Shown: positions 1 through 11,881, numbered from the stretch's first letter. The stretch is 64,000 nucleotides of DNA from Persicaria tinctoria (GCA_037127255.1 JBANSL010000004.1:15693967-15757966), one strand, 5' to 3'. Translations and numbers: made by a program. Notes: generated from the letters alone by a model not told the origin.

Positions 1-1
1 G

Positions 2-1083
2 TCGGCCGGAAAGTTCTCTGTAAAATCAGCCTATGAAAAGATAACTAACTCTAATGGGTTTTGCTGTGTTGATTCTATTATATTTGACAGGATATGGAAA
101 CTCAAGATTTCGAAGAGGGTTAGAAGCTTCATTTGTTTGGTGTTGCGGGGTGTTATCCTCACCAATGAGGAGCGGCACAACCGGCATTTGACCCAGGACC
201 CCGGGTGCACATCCTGCAATGGGGAAACGGAGTCCCTAAGCCATTTATTCAGGGAGTGCTCATATGCTTCTGAAATTTGGAGATCCATGCCTTTACCTTT
301 GAATTGTAATGGCTTTCTTAATGGCACGTTTGCAGGTTGGATTAGAAGCAATCTTATGTCGAGAGCCGAGGTCGACGAGGAGTTGGAGTGGGGCTGCGTC
401 TTTGCCAACACGCTGTGGTGGCTTTGGAAGTGGAGAAACAATCGGGCTTTCAACGAAGTGGTGCGGATGGAGAACAAGTCGAGTTTCATTGTCAAGCAAA
501 CGAAGGACTATATGGAGGCATGGAAGAATAGGAAAGCTCTGGAGGTGCATCACCGGGGAAGCGACACGCTAGTTCGATGGGAGAAACCCCCTGCCGGCTG
601 GGTGAAGGTGAATTCGGATGGCTCGGTGCACGGTACAGGCATGGCGACTACGGGCAGTGCTATACGTGATGAGGAAGGAGCTTGGATTACGGGGCTAGTG
701 ATGCGGATTGATGCTGGCTCGGTGTTAATGGCCGAAATCTGGGGTATTTTGGAGAGTTTGAAATTAGCTTGGGGTGTGGCTTTCGGAAGGTCATCCTTGA
801 AATGGACTCCCGTTCGGCTTTGGATCTGATTCAAGGAGGAGTTGACGACAGCCACCCCATGTCGAGCTTGGCATACAGATGCCATGACTATATAAATCGG
901 GAATGGGAGATCCATCTCCGACATGTCTTCAGGGAAGCGAACTTTGTCGCCGACTCCCTCGCTCGGGCTGCTCACTCGTGGCCTTTAGGTATTCATTTGG
1001 TCTCGGACCCGCCCCAGAGCTCTATTTCGCTTATTGAGGATGATGTAAGGGGAAGGGCTACTCCCCGCTCTATTATTGTGTAG
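2..1083 (+). pseudogene. L1-like LINE ORF2 C-terminus (zf-RVT and RNase H), frameshifted
   Basis: The reading frame is open from the window edge (base 2), so the 5' part lies outside. Residues run through a plant LINE zinc-binding RT region (GKFSVKSAY near the start, then Cys/His-rich CTSCNGETESLSHLF), then a type I RNase H domain (VNSDGSVHGTG, AIRDEEGAW). Around base 774, in the G-run before GGCTTTCGG, the frame shifts. RNase H resumes in another frame as VILEMDSRSALDLIQ and REANFVADSLARAA, ending at the TAG at 1081-1083. One missing base would explain the shift. Family knowledge: these domains end plant non-LTR retrotransposon ORF2. The copy is dead and 5'-incomplete in this window. A short A-run near 1142-1150 may mark its 3' end. 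Confidence 0.85.
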
Positions 1084-1324
1084 CCCAAACTTTCGTTCTT
1101 TTTCGTAATTTCTATCGAGAGCTTGCTCCCGGTTTTTCACCAAAAAAAACCAAGTAGTTTGATTTTTATATATTTTTATCTAGGATTTATCTACATTATT
1201 AGTATTTATTTTTCAGCCAAGATTCTATCCTTTTGTAAGGGATTGAGTTGGCCAACCTTGGGTTTTCTAGGACTATGTTTTCTATTTATATTAAGACGCT
1301 TTCATTCATTTAATAAAATTAGAT

Positions 1325-1860
1325 AGAATTGATTTTTGACAAAAAGTCATATTGGGAGAGTTCTCCTAGGGAGGGTGAGTTCTCTAGTGTGGGATAGGTT
1401 TCGATGTGTTGTTCTTAGCTTGGTTTGTCTTGTGTGTGTCGATCCTCTTTGGTGGGTTGGTTCCTACCTTCTACGAAAGCCCGGGGTCTTTATCTTGTTC
1501 TATATAGATCGCTTCGATTATAGAAACGGGTTATATAGTCATTGGTGTTGGATCTTGCCTTTCGAGCCAATGGTCTTCATCTTGTTCTATATAGATCACT
1601 TCAACAATCTATCGAGTCTTTGTTTGTTTATTTCGAGTCTTCCTTTCAAATTACAACCTCACCATATCTTGTTCTTGAGTTCTTGATCGAGTCTTTGAGT
1701 TCTTCCATCGGTCTTGCTTCCGTTCTTGAATTTGTGTCTTGATTGTCGATGATCGGGCCATCCTACGGCTTACCCCGTATCAAATTGGCATCAGAGCTTA
1801 GGTTATCGACATCAAAGTTGAGTCTTTACTTTTGTTTGTCATAAAAACACAAAAACCCCG
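1325..1860 (+). mobile_element. LTR-retrotransposon fragment: LTR end plus tRNA-Met primer-binding site
   Basis: A primer-binding-site-like string, TGGCATCAGAGC, sits at 1786-1797. It follows a segment ending in ...CCGTATCA at about 1782, the usual layout of an LTR 3' end, a short gap and a PBS matching initiator tRNA-Met. Upstream, 1325-1782 is T-rich and non-coding, with short repeated phrases (TTGTTCTATATAGATC occurs at about 1495 and 1580), as expected for an LTR. No gag follows: the sequence becomes the 3' part of an opposing LINE at about 1886. The start of the LTR and its partner were not found, so the boundaries are approximate. Confidence 0.45.
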
Positions 1861-1885
1861 TATGAAGTTGTCAGTTTGACCAATT

Positions 1886-4215
1886 GCCATGAAGAATCTC
1901 CACTCTTCTCGTATTCAAGAATGTTAGCTGAACGAATATACTTGTGTTTAATGAGAGACATCCAGACATTTTTTGGCTCGGCCAATATTTTCCATAGTAA
2001 TTTAATTTGAAGGGCTTCATTTATCTCTTACGATTTCATAAGCCCAATCCCCCTATATTTTTTCGGTCTGCAAATCCTATCCCATGTAATAAGCGGGCGG
2101 TGTTGTAGATCTTTATTCCAAAAAACATTCTGCTAATCTGGTCAAACTCTTTATGTATTGATGAGGGTAACATAAAGTTTTGCATTGTATACAACGGTTT
2201 ACCTGATAAGTTTGTGTTAATGTGGATTGGAGGACCCTGTTGTGATAGAGCATTAGCGCCCCATTTACTTTGTTGTTCTTTAGATTTACATATGATGTCT
2301 TCAAAAGTGTGTTTGTTTACTTTACCATTAATAATCGGACATCCGAGGTATTTTGCCAATGAGTTTTCATGTGTAATACTTAAATAACTGCTAAATTCTG
2401 ATATCTTAGAGTTCGGAATGCCTTTTGTGGCTTGGAAGCTAGATTTATGATAATTGATTTTTTGTCCAGAAACTTTACAATATGTATCAATTATTTATCT
2501 AACTTTCTGTCCCGCAGCAACACTGCCTCTTGTGAAAATAATGATGTTGTCGGCGAAAGATAGGAAAGGGACCCAAGGGCCACTCCTACCGAAGGAAAAT
2601 CCAATTGGACCGTTTTCCACATTTGTTTCTACTGAAAGTTTTCTAGCTAAAATTTCTGCACCTAAGATAAACAAGAAAGGGGATAGATGATCCCCTTGAT
2701 GTAGACCACGAGAGGGGAAATGTAGGGCCGTTGTTGACTAGTACAGAGAATGACACAGTCGTTACACATTCCATAATCCACGTGTTGAAAGTAGGGTGGA
2801 ACTCGAATTTTTCTAAAACTTTTTTTATGAAGTTCCACTCAACTCTATCATACGCTTTCTCCATGTCAAGTTTTATTGCCAACCATCCCTCCTTACCCTT
2901 ACGCGATCCGAATGAGTGAAAGATTTCGTGAGCTATTAGGACATTGTCTTGGATGGCCCTGTCAGACACAAAGACACCTTGTGGTGGGTGAATTAGTTTA
3001 CCGATAATTATTTTTATTCTTTCTGTCAAATTTTTTGAAATGATTTTATTTAAAGTAGAGCATAAACTGATTGGGTGGTAGTGATTGGTATTGGTAGGGT
3101 TATCCCACTTTGATAGTAGTGATATGAATTTATGGTTTATTTATTTGAGAATTTTTCCAAAGTGGAAAAATCTCTTTTCTGCTCTAATAATAGAGACACC
3201 AACAATATCCCAATATTTATTGTAAATCTCGGCAGTGATTCCGTCAAGACCTGGGGATTTGTTGTTCCCCAAGCTAAATACTACATATTTAATTTCACTA
3301 TTGGAAGGGTGTCGAATGAGGAATTCATTAAGAAGTCTACCATCAGTAGACTCTTGTTTGGATTTTTTTTCGAAGTCATTTTTAATTTCGTTCATAACAT
3401 TTTCCTCTCTTACAATTAATGTACCTTCAATAGTATTTATGTTGCGGATTTGTTTTCTATATCTTCTCCCAGAAGCCACACGGTGGAAATACGAGGTGTT
3501 AGAATCTGAAAGCTTGTGATGCTTTGTTTTAGCTCTTTGATTTCAAAAAGTTTTCTGAAATAGGAGAAGCTTTTCTTTTTTTCTTAACAAACAACTTTCT
3601 TTGCTATTGGTTCTCTGTGTGTTATTTGTCGTTACTGATAATTGAATTTTAAAGCAAATTCATTCTCCACCACTTGTAACTGACGGAAAATGTTTCTAAA
3701 GGTATACTTATTCCATTCTTTAGCTTTGTTCTTATGAATTTTTTGTTTGAAAATAAGTTGAAACATACTTGAACCAGGACATGTTGCTTGCAAAGATTGT
3801 TTGATGATGTTGCGAAAATCCTTCCATTGAAGCAAGGTGTTTTCAAACTTGAACGGAGGTGCTTTGAAATTTGTATCACTCTCGAGTGTTATAGATATGG
3901 GACAATGATCCGCAGTTGAAAATGCCCAATTATTAGTGATTAGATAAGAGAATTTGTGAATGATTTGGCGATGAACTAGAACTCGGTCCAGTTTTTCACA
4001 AATATTATTCTCGTCATCAGGATTATTTCTCCAGGTAAAGGGGATCTCGAAAGTAGGGAAACCCATAAATTAACAATTATTTTTGAATTGAAGCAGTAGA
4101 GCGAATTCAAAAGAACGAGAGATCACCCTACCAAATTTATCCTCTTTGCATAAAATTTCATTTAGATCACCAAAAACAATGCACAGGATAGGCGAGTCAT
4201 TTACAATGAAGAACC
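1886..4215 (-). pseudogene. L1-like LINE ORF2 remnant (endonuclease end and reverse transcriptase), broken in several frames
   Basis: Read on the minus strand from 4215 to 1886, fragments follow ORF2 order. GDLNEILCKEDKFGR and FTWRNN...LDRVL (4180-3960) are the endonuclease C-terminus. LGNNKSPGLDGITAEIYNKYWD (3300-3200) is the RT start. KLDMEKAYDRVEW (about 2880) carries the first catalytic Asp. LSFADNIIIFT (about 2560) is the second active-site motif, YLGCPII...GLGL (2350-2036) is the thumb, and a zinc-region lead-in runs to 1886. Several stops and frameshifts separate the blocks. The usual FADD reads FADN, so this copy lacks a catalytic Asp. The 3' end is cut off where LTR-like DNA begins. 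Confidence 0.85.
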
Positions 4216-4282
4216 GGGTTCTGTTTCTTCCTGGTCAAGAAGACACAAGAAAAGTTTTAGCCCTTTTACTCATTAAACCTCG

Positions 4283-4330
4283 CAACTTTGAGCGGACGGA
4301 GAGCTCCCGAGACTTCAAATCTCCTCCTCC
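4283..4330 (+). promoter_or_regulatory. 5' leader block shared with the GET3B-like gene
   Basis: This stretch just upstream of the DNLZ start codon begins CAACTTTGAGCGGACGGAG and ends ATCTCCTCC. The same string with small differences lies at 18592-18638, at a similar distance upstream of the GET3B-like ATG. Its position suggests 5' UTR or core promoter. The function is not known to me. Confidence 0.6.
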
Positions 4331-4359
4331 TTAACACAGGCGCCGAGAAGAAGACTCCC

Positions 4360-5983
4360 ATGGCGGCCAGATGGTTACACAGTCGAGTACTTCCCTTCCT
4401 AGCTTCTCGATCGTCCCAATCTTCATCTATCACTAGAGGTAACCCTAAACTTTTTCCCCAAATTCCTATTCTAAACTGTTGCGCTATCATTCCAATTCAG
4501 AGCTATTTAGAATTGCAAATTTATCCGAGGATTTCAAGTATGAAAACGTCTTCCAGCTACACTTTTTCATATCAACTGTAAATGTGGTCCTTTGAAATCT
4601 TAAATCGACCAACTATCGAACTGTGTTGATTCTTTAAAATATGTGAAGCTGTCTTACTTTTTCCGAAGGGATGGATAAGCCCTATGAGCTTGAATACCGA
4701 ACCTCCTGCACAAGTCCACAGCAAAATCAGGTAGAGATATGTGCCGGGATAATATAGGAATCAGTTTTGTAGGAGATGAGGTTGAATTGTGACTATCAAC
4801 CGTATGGTTACAGTAGCAACTAGCATTTAGGGTTAAACAAGGGTGGTAGTTAGTGTTCACCATGTCTGGGATAGGAAATTGAAGCTCCAGGGTTGGGGAA
4901 AATCGGTTTGTCTGACCAAATTTAGCTCCATTTCTTGGCACTCACTATGGTCAGAAGTTTGTCTAATCTTGGCTTGAATCAAGATGTGGCTTAAAGTAAA
5001 GAGTTCCAAAACCACCCTATTTTGGTTGATTTGAAGCATAAATTGATATCTGGAGATGGAGAGAATAGTGTTTGGTGAATTCTATGGAGGTAATGGTAGG
5101 ATTGTGGGAACTAAGAAGGTAATTGTCTATGTTACGACCACCTTTCAGAGCTACTGTAATAGTTTGTTTCTGGCTGCCTAAATTAGTGGTTGTCTAATTC
5201 TTCTTTTATATGTTGCAATTTATGATGGTTTGCACTGGCTATACATTCTCAACATTCGCCCTTGTTTGTTTTTAACTGTACTGATAACATTGAAGAAACG
5301 TGAATTTTGATAATCTAACTTCCAAAGCTTTTCAAATATTTTTGTTTGTTTTTAATGCCTGCATTTTATTTCATTTTTTTCAATAAAAAGATGGCATGGT
5401 TTTGCATATGGTTATTCCTGAACCTATGGCTTTGTTGTGCTAAGTTACCTTTTTGTAAATTTATTTCATTTATTCTTGTAAATTGTGTACTGCTGATGGG
5501 TAGCAAATTTACTAAAACATGCCTGCAGAACATTCTTATTTGTCTTCATCAAAAGTTGCTATCTTCAACATACATGAGTACCTGAGAAGAACAATTCAGA
5601 CACAGCCTGAACCTACCAATGTTGGAACCGAGGAAATGCACAAGGAAGAGGATTGCAGCTTAAAGGCCAACAGTCCCATAGAAGGAACCTCTACTTCTGG
5701 GCTGAAGGTTTCTTCAAGACACGACCTTGCCATGGTCTTTACTTGTAAGGTATGCGAAACAAGATCTGTGAAGACTGTATGCCGTGAATCTTATGAGAAA
5801 GGCGTGGTGGTGGTACGCTGCGGCGGGTGCAACAACCATCACTTGATTGCAGACCGGCTGGGTTGGTATGGAGAGCCAGGGAGCATCGAGGACCTCCTTG
5901 CTGCCCGTGGGGAGGCAGTGAAGAAGGGTTCTGTAGATACCCTAAATCTTACCCTGGAGGATTTGGCAGGAAAGAAACCTTGA
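4360..5983 (+). CDS. DNL-type zinc finger protein (Zim17/HEP/DNLZ family), probably mitochondrial
   Basis: Two exons, 4360-4438 and 5529-5983, are joined across a 1,090-bp GT-AG intron (phase 1) to give 177 aa. The first 26 residues are rich in Arg and Ser with no acidic residue (MAARWLHSRVLPF...), typical of an organelle targeting peptide. The conserved domain carries two CxxC pairs, C99/C102 and C124/C127, followed by HHLIADRLGWYGEPGSIED, the signature of the DNL zinc ribbon. Family knowledge: these proteins keep mitochondrial or plastid Hsp70 soluble and help its ATPase cycle. Plants have several, and I infer a mitochondrial location here. The ATG at 4360 is the first one that leads into a targeting peptide; in-frame sequence upstream looks like UTR. 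The exon junction makes Glu27 (G|AA). The leader block is shared with the next gene on this strand. Confidence 0.9.
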
Positions 5984-6489
5984 ATGGGGGTGGACTAGTT
6001 ATATTGCCAACCCAGGAAAAAAATTTCGGTTGCACTTTGTATTTGTTGCTCCTTGACTAGGTGTGGCCGTGTGGGTTTTAACCTGTTTCACTAGAGTACT
6101 GTAATTACTTGTTGGATTTTGGGTGGTCTGGATGATATTTTTTACTCCTGGAGACTCCAGGCTGGAGTTGCAAGTTATCGATTTCTGCATGTGGGAACTT
6201 GCCAATGAACTTATGGAGATATATAACAGCATCATGGAAATCCACCTAGCAAACTCTTGATTGTTACATTGTCAAACCATGCTGAATTGATAGTATTGTA
6301 CGAAGTAGAAAGAAAATGTTTGTGGCATAGATAGGGGATAAAAATATATACAAAAGGAGTCTGGAATCAATTGTATCAAAGGAAGCCTGATTGTGATAGT
6401 AAGTAGACAATTTCGTGTGTGTCACTCAACTAAAAGAAGGTTATATCAAATGGAATCGGACTAAGCAAATCTTGTCAAAATTATTTTCT
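5984..6489. other. 3' flank of the DNLZ gene
   Basis: Mostly AT-rich DNA holding the 3' UTR. I see no coding signal and no clear AATAAA. Its right part (from about 6440) grades into retroelement-derived sequence. Confidence 0.5.
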
Positions 6490-6665
6490 ACTCTTGAACT
6501 TCAGAGGAAATGAAAAATTGAAGTCCAACAAATCCTATATATCAGATGAGAAAAGAAAAATTTAAAGTCCAACAAATCCGATTAGATGAGATCATTGACC
6601 TGTTCACAAAGTCTTTACTTCCCTAGAACTTCGACCATCTTGTATTCAAAATCCGATTATGCCGA
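6490..6665 (+). pseudogene. Copia polyprotein tail remnant
   Basis: The translation around 6575-6660 reads DEIIDLFTKSLL, a stop, then NFDHLVFKIRL. This matches the last residues of Copia RNase H, usually of the type ADLFTKSLP...F..L. It is short and interrupted, so it is only a relic. Confidence 0.4.
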
Positions 6666-6685
6666 CTTTGAGAAGCTCATTGAGC

Positions 6686-7103
6686 ATGTCAAATTCAACA
6701 AACCAACAATGACAATTCCACCGGCTACATCATTTGCGATTAGAAAGGTCGGATCATCAGCATGGATGGTAGCATGATTGGCAAACAAACCCCGATCAAG
6801 GCGGAAGCATTGGCGTTAAAACAAGGGGTTATGAAAATAATGCAAATGGGAATACAGAAGATACAAATTGAAGGCGATTATCTGATCATCATTAATCACC
6901 TAAAAACAAATAAAAATTGCTCGTGGGAAATTGAATTACTGATGTCAAATATTAAAATCCTTCTATCAAATTTGAGGGGTTGTTCTTTTTCTCACGTGCA
7001 CCGTGATGGCTACAGAACGGCTGATAATGTTGCACACCTTTTACGCTTTGCCAAGGGATTTGACATTTATAATGATTTTGGTCTTCGTGACCTCATCCGC
7101 AAG
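6686..7103 (+). pseudogene. LINE-type RNase H domain, left part (interrupted by Copia)
   Basis: The segment 6686-6775 gives AIRKVGSSAWMVA. A frameshift then leads into IGKQTPIKAEALALKQGVMK, HVHRDGYRTADNVAHLLRFA and GLRDLIRK, the order of a plant LINE RNase H (RVT_3) domain. The apparent stop codon at 7104-7106 is the first three bases of the inserted Copia LTR, not part of the LINE. The sequence resumes on the far side at 11887 as GGATGCTTTCGGG. A related copy at 44482-44870 continues IRK into DDPGARLHP, which supports the join. Confidence 0.75.
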
Positions 7104-7360
7104 TAGTGGAATTTGCCCTGAATTGTTGTGTGATTTTCATTGATTCTGATAACGGATTTACAATCCTATATATACACAAATGCTCTTCTAGAAGATAAGG
7201 ACATATGCAATACAACTGTATCAAATTGTAACATTTTCTAACGTCTGTAGACATAGGAGAAATTGGCTACTATCTTCCTGCTAGTTGGGCTTGTGTATTT
7301 GGGCCTTGGGAACTCAGCTCTTCTTGTTCTTCAATAGAGATTGTTGATGACTTGCTACTA
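7104..7360 (-). repeat. 3' LTR of the 7.1-11.9 kb Copia
   Basis: It begins TAGTGGAATTTGCCC on the plus strand and ends CTACTA. It is the same length as the LTR at 11625-11881 and highly similar to it. The polypurine tract lies just outside at 7361-7370 (minus-strand sense). Confidence 0.92.
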
Positions 7361-8921
7361 CCCCCTGCACTCCGATCTGGCGAACGCAGAGATGTGAGCG
7401 ATTGGAAATGAATGCAGCAGAGGATAATGGCTCGATGAGAAGATCAGCTACTTGGTCTTTAGCAGAGACAAAAGCCACCTTGAGGGAACGATTTGCAACC
7501 CTCTCTCCCACAAAATTGAAGTCCATTGAGAGATGTTTAATGCGATGATGTAAAACGGGGTTGATAGCCAAATAGGTGGCACCGAGATTATCACACCAAA
7601 GTGTCGGAGCATGAGGAAGCTTGATGCCAATAGCTGCCAAGACAGATTGGAGCCACAAGGTCTCGCAAGTGGCTAAAGCCAGAGCTCGGTATTCAGCTTC
7701 GATAGATGATCGGGCAACAGTTTGTTTCTTTTTCGATATCCAGGATATCAGATTCGGGCCATGAAAAACACGATATGCACTGGTGGAACGTCTATGTTGA
7801 CGATCACTTCCTCAATCCGCATCGGAGAAAGCGGACAGTTCAGTAGAGCCCCGAGTAGAAATGTGAAATTTGTAGAATTTCGTGTGATTGAGATAACGCA
7901 ATATGCGTTTGACTGCTTGTCAGTGAACTTCCTTGGGATTGTGCATAAATTGGCTAACTCTATTGACAACAAATGCTATATTCGGCCTTGTGAACCCCAA
8001 ATACTAGAGACTGTCAATTGTACTTCGATAGAGCGCCGGGTCTGCCATTGGTGGGGAACTAATTGTGGGATCAAAATTGGTGGCCATGGGAGTGGTCACT
8101 GCCTTGACGTTGAGCATCCCAGTCTTCTTTACAATCTCGAAGATATGTTTTGATTGGCAGAGATCAAAACCGTCTGTGTTGCGAGTGATTTCAATACCCA
8201 GGAAAAATGATGCAGGGCTGAGATCTTTAACAGGGAATTGCGATGACAACGAAGACACAAACTTTATTGCTAATGATGGGTTAGATGCAATAATCAATAG
8301 GTCATCAACATATACCAATATGAAAACACAGTGATTCCCATAGCGAAAGGAGAAGAGAGAGCTATCTGCAGGACATTGAGTGAAACCCATGGAGACTAAG
8401 GCATTAGTGAGACGAGCAAACCAAGCCCTAGGAGCTTATTTAAGACCATATGAGGAACGATTAAGTTTGCAAACATAAGATGGAAAAGAGGGATTTACAA
8501 ACTCAGGAGGCTGAACACAGTAGACTTCTTCATCAAGGGAGCCGTGAAGAAAAGCATTCTAGATGTCCAATTGAGTGGTGGTTCAGCAATTCATGTCTGC
8601 GAGGGAAAGGAGAAGGCGTATTGTGGAAGGCTTGGCAACAAGACTAAACGTTTCCTCATAATCAATCCTGGGAAGTTCGTGATATCCTTTGGCCACTAAT
8701 CGAGCTTTTCGGCGCTCAATCGATCCATCACTTCGGCGCTTGGTTTTAAAAACCCATTTGACACCAAGGATATTGTAAGATGGAGAAGCAGGGACTAATG
8801 TCCAGGTATTGGTGTCGAGCAGAGCTCGAAATTTAGTGGCCATGGCTCTCCTCCAGTCAGGATATTTGGATGCTTCAGTAAAGGAGAGGGATTCCTCTAG
8901 AATGACAACTGCGGTGGACAA
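7361..8921 (-). pseudogene. Copia reverse transcriptase and RNase H, disrupted
   Basis: Minus-strand fragments give the RT core: WRRAMATKFRALLDTNTW, GVKWVFKTKRRSDGSIERRKAR and ARLVAKGYHELPRIDYEETF at 8850-8640. The catalytic box VYVDDLLIIASN lies at about 8300 and FFLGIEITR follows. RNase H runs from SSIEAEYRALATCETLWL to KDQVADLLIEPLSS, ending inside the 3' LTR. In-frame stops fall at about 8585 (after LSLADMNC), at about 8440 and in 7750-8000, so no full polyprotein can be made. Confidence 0.88.
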
Positions 8922-9386
8922 TTGAGGCCAAGGGATTGTCCCATCAGACCTTTGAGAGGCCGTAAATCATTGGTTTTAGATCGAGTGAGCATGGGATGAG
9001 TTGGGGCCAACTGAGGAGGAGAGACAGTGGCGGCATCAGCATTAGGCTCCGAAGAGGAAGACGCAGATGAGGCAAAATAATTTGAGGAAGCTTCAAGTGA
9101 CGGGGATGGGCTTGTCTGTGGAGATGGGCTTGATTGAGGAGATGGGCTTGTTTGTGGGATTGGGCCTGTCTGTGGTGCTGAGCCCTCTTGGTTTGGAAAC
9201 AAAGGCAACTGTGCCTCAGAAGGTGTAAGCAAGGGTGGTTTAGTTTGTGGTAAGGCAAACGGAAACAATCTCTCATGAAAGATTACATCTCGAGATGTAT
9301 AAATTTTGTTTTTTACCCAATCAGAACAAATATAGCACTTGTGGTTTGAACAATATCACAAGAAGAGACAAGGTGAGGAACGGAAT

Positions 9387-10121
9387 TCAAGTTTGTGTTT
9401 GTGATATGACTGAAGGTTTGGAAAGCATAAGCATCCAAAGGTTTTTGAGAAATGAGTATTCAGGTGGTTTGTGGAATAGGATGGAGAATGGTGATTGGTT
9501 ATTTGATGTGGGGGTGGGAAGGCGGTTTTGGAGATAGACCGCGGTTTGAAAGGCAAAGTCCCAAAAACGGAGGGGAAGCAAGGCATGTTTGAGGAGGGTA
9601 AGTCCCATGTCAACAATTCTCCGATGGCGAGATACAATCATTACATTTTGTTGGTGAGAGTAAGGGCAAGACAACCGGTGGGAGATGCATTTTGTTTGAG
9701 AGAGATGACTAAGTGGTTTGAATTCCGTTCCATTATCCGTTTGGACGGATATCATATTTTCACCAAAGAAATTGGTAACAAGGTTAATGAAATTTGTAAT
9801 GAGAAATGGAACTTGGGATTTTGTTTGAAAGGGAAACAACCACATGAATTTGGAGAAATCATCAACAATTGAAACATAATACCGATTGTCATTGATAGAT
9901 TGAGAATGGGCCGGGCCCCAAACATCCATAAACAAAAGTTGAAGGACTTTACTAGACTTAGACACACTTGGTTTGTGAGGCAAGGCATGGGCCTTAGCCC
10001 AAGAACAAGACACACAAGGAACCTTATTTGGGCCAATATAGGCTAGATGATTCTGGTGACACACTTGGTTGATGACAGTTGATGAAGGGTGCCCTAACCT
10101 CTTATGCCAGGAAGCAAACAA
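9387..10121 (-). pseudogene. Copia integrase, catalytic Glu region altered
   Basis: The frame opens with WHKRLGHPSSTVINQ (pre-integrase) and CVSCSWAKAHALPH (zinc finger). It goes on to FMDVWGPAHS (first Asp) and QTDNGTEFK (second Asp). The block that normally reads QQNGVAERKHR reads QQNVMIVSRHRR, so the third catalytic residue (Glu) is missing. The frame ends at about 9387 before the RT domain. The linker at 8897-9268 is Pro/Gln/Ser-rich. Confidence 0.88.
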
Positions 10122-10309
10122 AACAGATGACGGTGAAAGAAGAGTGATGTATTGCAGGTTTGGTGATGGTGAAGACGCCGATGGTGAATTGCTGGGCCAC
10201 TCATAAAGGCCACCATTAACGCCCCCTTGAGAAGCGTTTTCTGTGTAAGGGCATCACACATCAAGAAATGAGAGTCATGAAATTGGAAATAGACATGATT
10301 GTCTTTGCA

Positions 10310-11572
10310 TCAGCGATTAACGGAAATTAAATTTTTGGTAAGTAAAGGAGAATGAAGAAGATTGGACAAGTAAAAACGACGAGAAGGAGAAGTTAAGAAA
10401 GCGGAACCATGGTGATGGATTGGAATGGACGAGCCATCCCCAAGTGAGATGGAATCATTGCCCTCATATGGTAGACGATCAAACCTCAGATTACCAACAT
10501 CCGGTGTGTAGTGGTGGGTAGCGGCGGTGTCCGGGAACCAGGACATGGTGTTGTTGGCCTGAAAATTTCGGGGTGGAGGCGCCTGATATGCTTGATCAAA
10601 CCTGCTCCAGCACTTGAGGGCAGAATGCCCTCGCTTCTCACAAATCTAACAGATAGGTCTGTTGTCGGGTGCTCCGGAGAAGGATTGGTTGGGATAACCA
10701 CCGCTACGGCCTCCTCTGGAATAGGACTGACCACCACGGTCATCTCCTCGGCTGCGTCCACCACGAGTAGAGTCTCCTTGACCACCACGAAAGAAGCCTC
10801 TGCCTCGGCCTTGACCAGAAGCAGTAAAGTTCAGATCCGGGGTTGAATCATTGGTGGTTGTGTTTAAGGTGATTTGAGAGGAGTTGGGAGTGGTGGAAAT
10901 GTTCCGATTGATACGGTCTTCTTGAAGAAGAAGAAAAGAGAGAAGCTGATGTGGATTAGGAAGGACATGTTGAGTGGAAATTGTGGTTACCATAGCTTCA
11001 TAGTCAGATCCAAGGCCAACAAGAACGTAAGAAACAAACTCAGCATCAGACACATGATGTCCAACAGATTGAAGTTGTAAAATCAAACCTTTTGCCCGAT
11101 TGAAGTAATCGGAGGCAGTTTCATCCCCCTTCTTGAGACTCGCTAGTTGGAGGCGAGTTTGTACAACCTGGGCATTAGACCGAGCAGCATACAACCGGTG
11201 AAGTTGTTCCCAAACCTTATGGGAAGTCTCGCAATCCAGGATCTGCACCATGACTGGCTCGGCAAGAGAAGCCGACAGGATAGCGAGCACCAGTTGATCC
11301 CTCGCTTGCCAATCAGCAATGGCAGACGCGTTATCCCCGATAACACTGGGTAGGGGACACGGTAGAGATCCATCAGCAAACGGCATCAGCCGCTGTGAAC
11401 GCAGGTAGGGGGAGATTTGTTTGAGCCAGGTCGGAAAATTGGAGGGGGTTAATTTGATTGTGTTTAGGTGTGAAAAATTTGGCAAAAGAGGATTTGAAGA
11501 TGAGATAGAAGCAGCAGCCATGGAGGCTTGAATCTGCTGGGTAAGGGTTTCTATGAGGTTTGGATTTTCCAT
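10310..11572 (-). pseudogene. Copia gag and protease with a stop codon in the zinc knuckle
   Basis: Gag starts MENPNLIETLTQQIQ at 11572 and carries the UBN2-type core (KLTPSNFPTWLKQISPYL, VWEQLHRLYAARSNAQ) and an Arg/Gly-rich tail. The CCHC knuckle reads C-stop-IC-EKRGHSALKC: a TAG at about 10643-10645 interrupts it. The frame continues unbroken through QAYQAPPPRNFQ into protease (SWFPDTAATHHYTPD, from 10546), where the active-site box is DTA instead of the usual DSG. A single nonsense change is the simplest reading. Confidence 0.87.
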
Positions 11573-11612
11573 GGTGGGAGCCTGCTGTTAGAGCGACGTT
11601 TGTCGTCTTACA

Positions 11613-11624
11613 GCTCTGATACCA
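11613..11624 (-). other. Primer-binding site of the Copia element
   Basis: On the minus strand this is TGGTATCAGAGC, complementary to the 3' end of initiator tRNA-Met. It directly abuts the 5' LTR. Confidence 0.9.
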
Positions 11625-11881
11625 TAGTGGAATTTGCCCTGAAATGTTGTGTGATTTTCATTGATTATGATAACGGATTTACAATCCTATATATACACAA
11701 ATGCTCTTCTAAAAGATAAGGACAGAGGCAATACAACTGTATTAAATTGTAACATTTTCTAATGTCTATAGACATAGGAGAAATGGGCTACTATCTTCCT
11801 GCTAGTTGGGCTTGTGTATTTGGGCCTTGGGAACTCAGCTCTTCTTGTTCTTGAATAGAGATTGTTGATGACTTACTACTA
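11625..11881 (-). repeat. 5' LTR of the 7.1-11.9 kb Copia
   Basis: This is the 257-bp partner of 7104-7360. On the plus strand it starts TAGTGGAATTTGCCC right after the primer-binding site and ends ACTTACTACTA. It is followed by the right target duplication ccaag (11882-11886). Confidence 0.92.

Larger units (their letters stand above)
7104..11881 (-). mobile_element. Ty1/Copia retrotransposon, full length but defective
   Basis: The element is 4,778 bp and reads on the minus strand. It has two 257-bp LTRs, a primer-binding site next to the 5' LTR, gag, protease, integrase, reverse transcriptase and RNase H in Copia order, and a polypurine tract (GTGCAGGGGG) before the 3' LTR. Its target duplication is 5 bp with one mismatch: gcaag at 7099-7103 and ccaag at 11882-11886. 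Comparing the LTRs by eye gives about 11 differences in 257, so it is not a brand-new insertion. Multiple stops make it non-autonomous. Confidence 0.93.

Noticed and set aside
1336..1686. 116-codon open frame
   Set aside because: It overlaps the LTR-like segment and has no recognisable domain.
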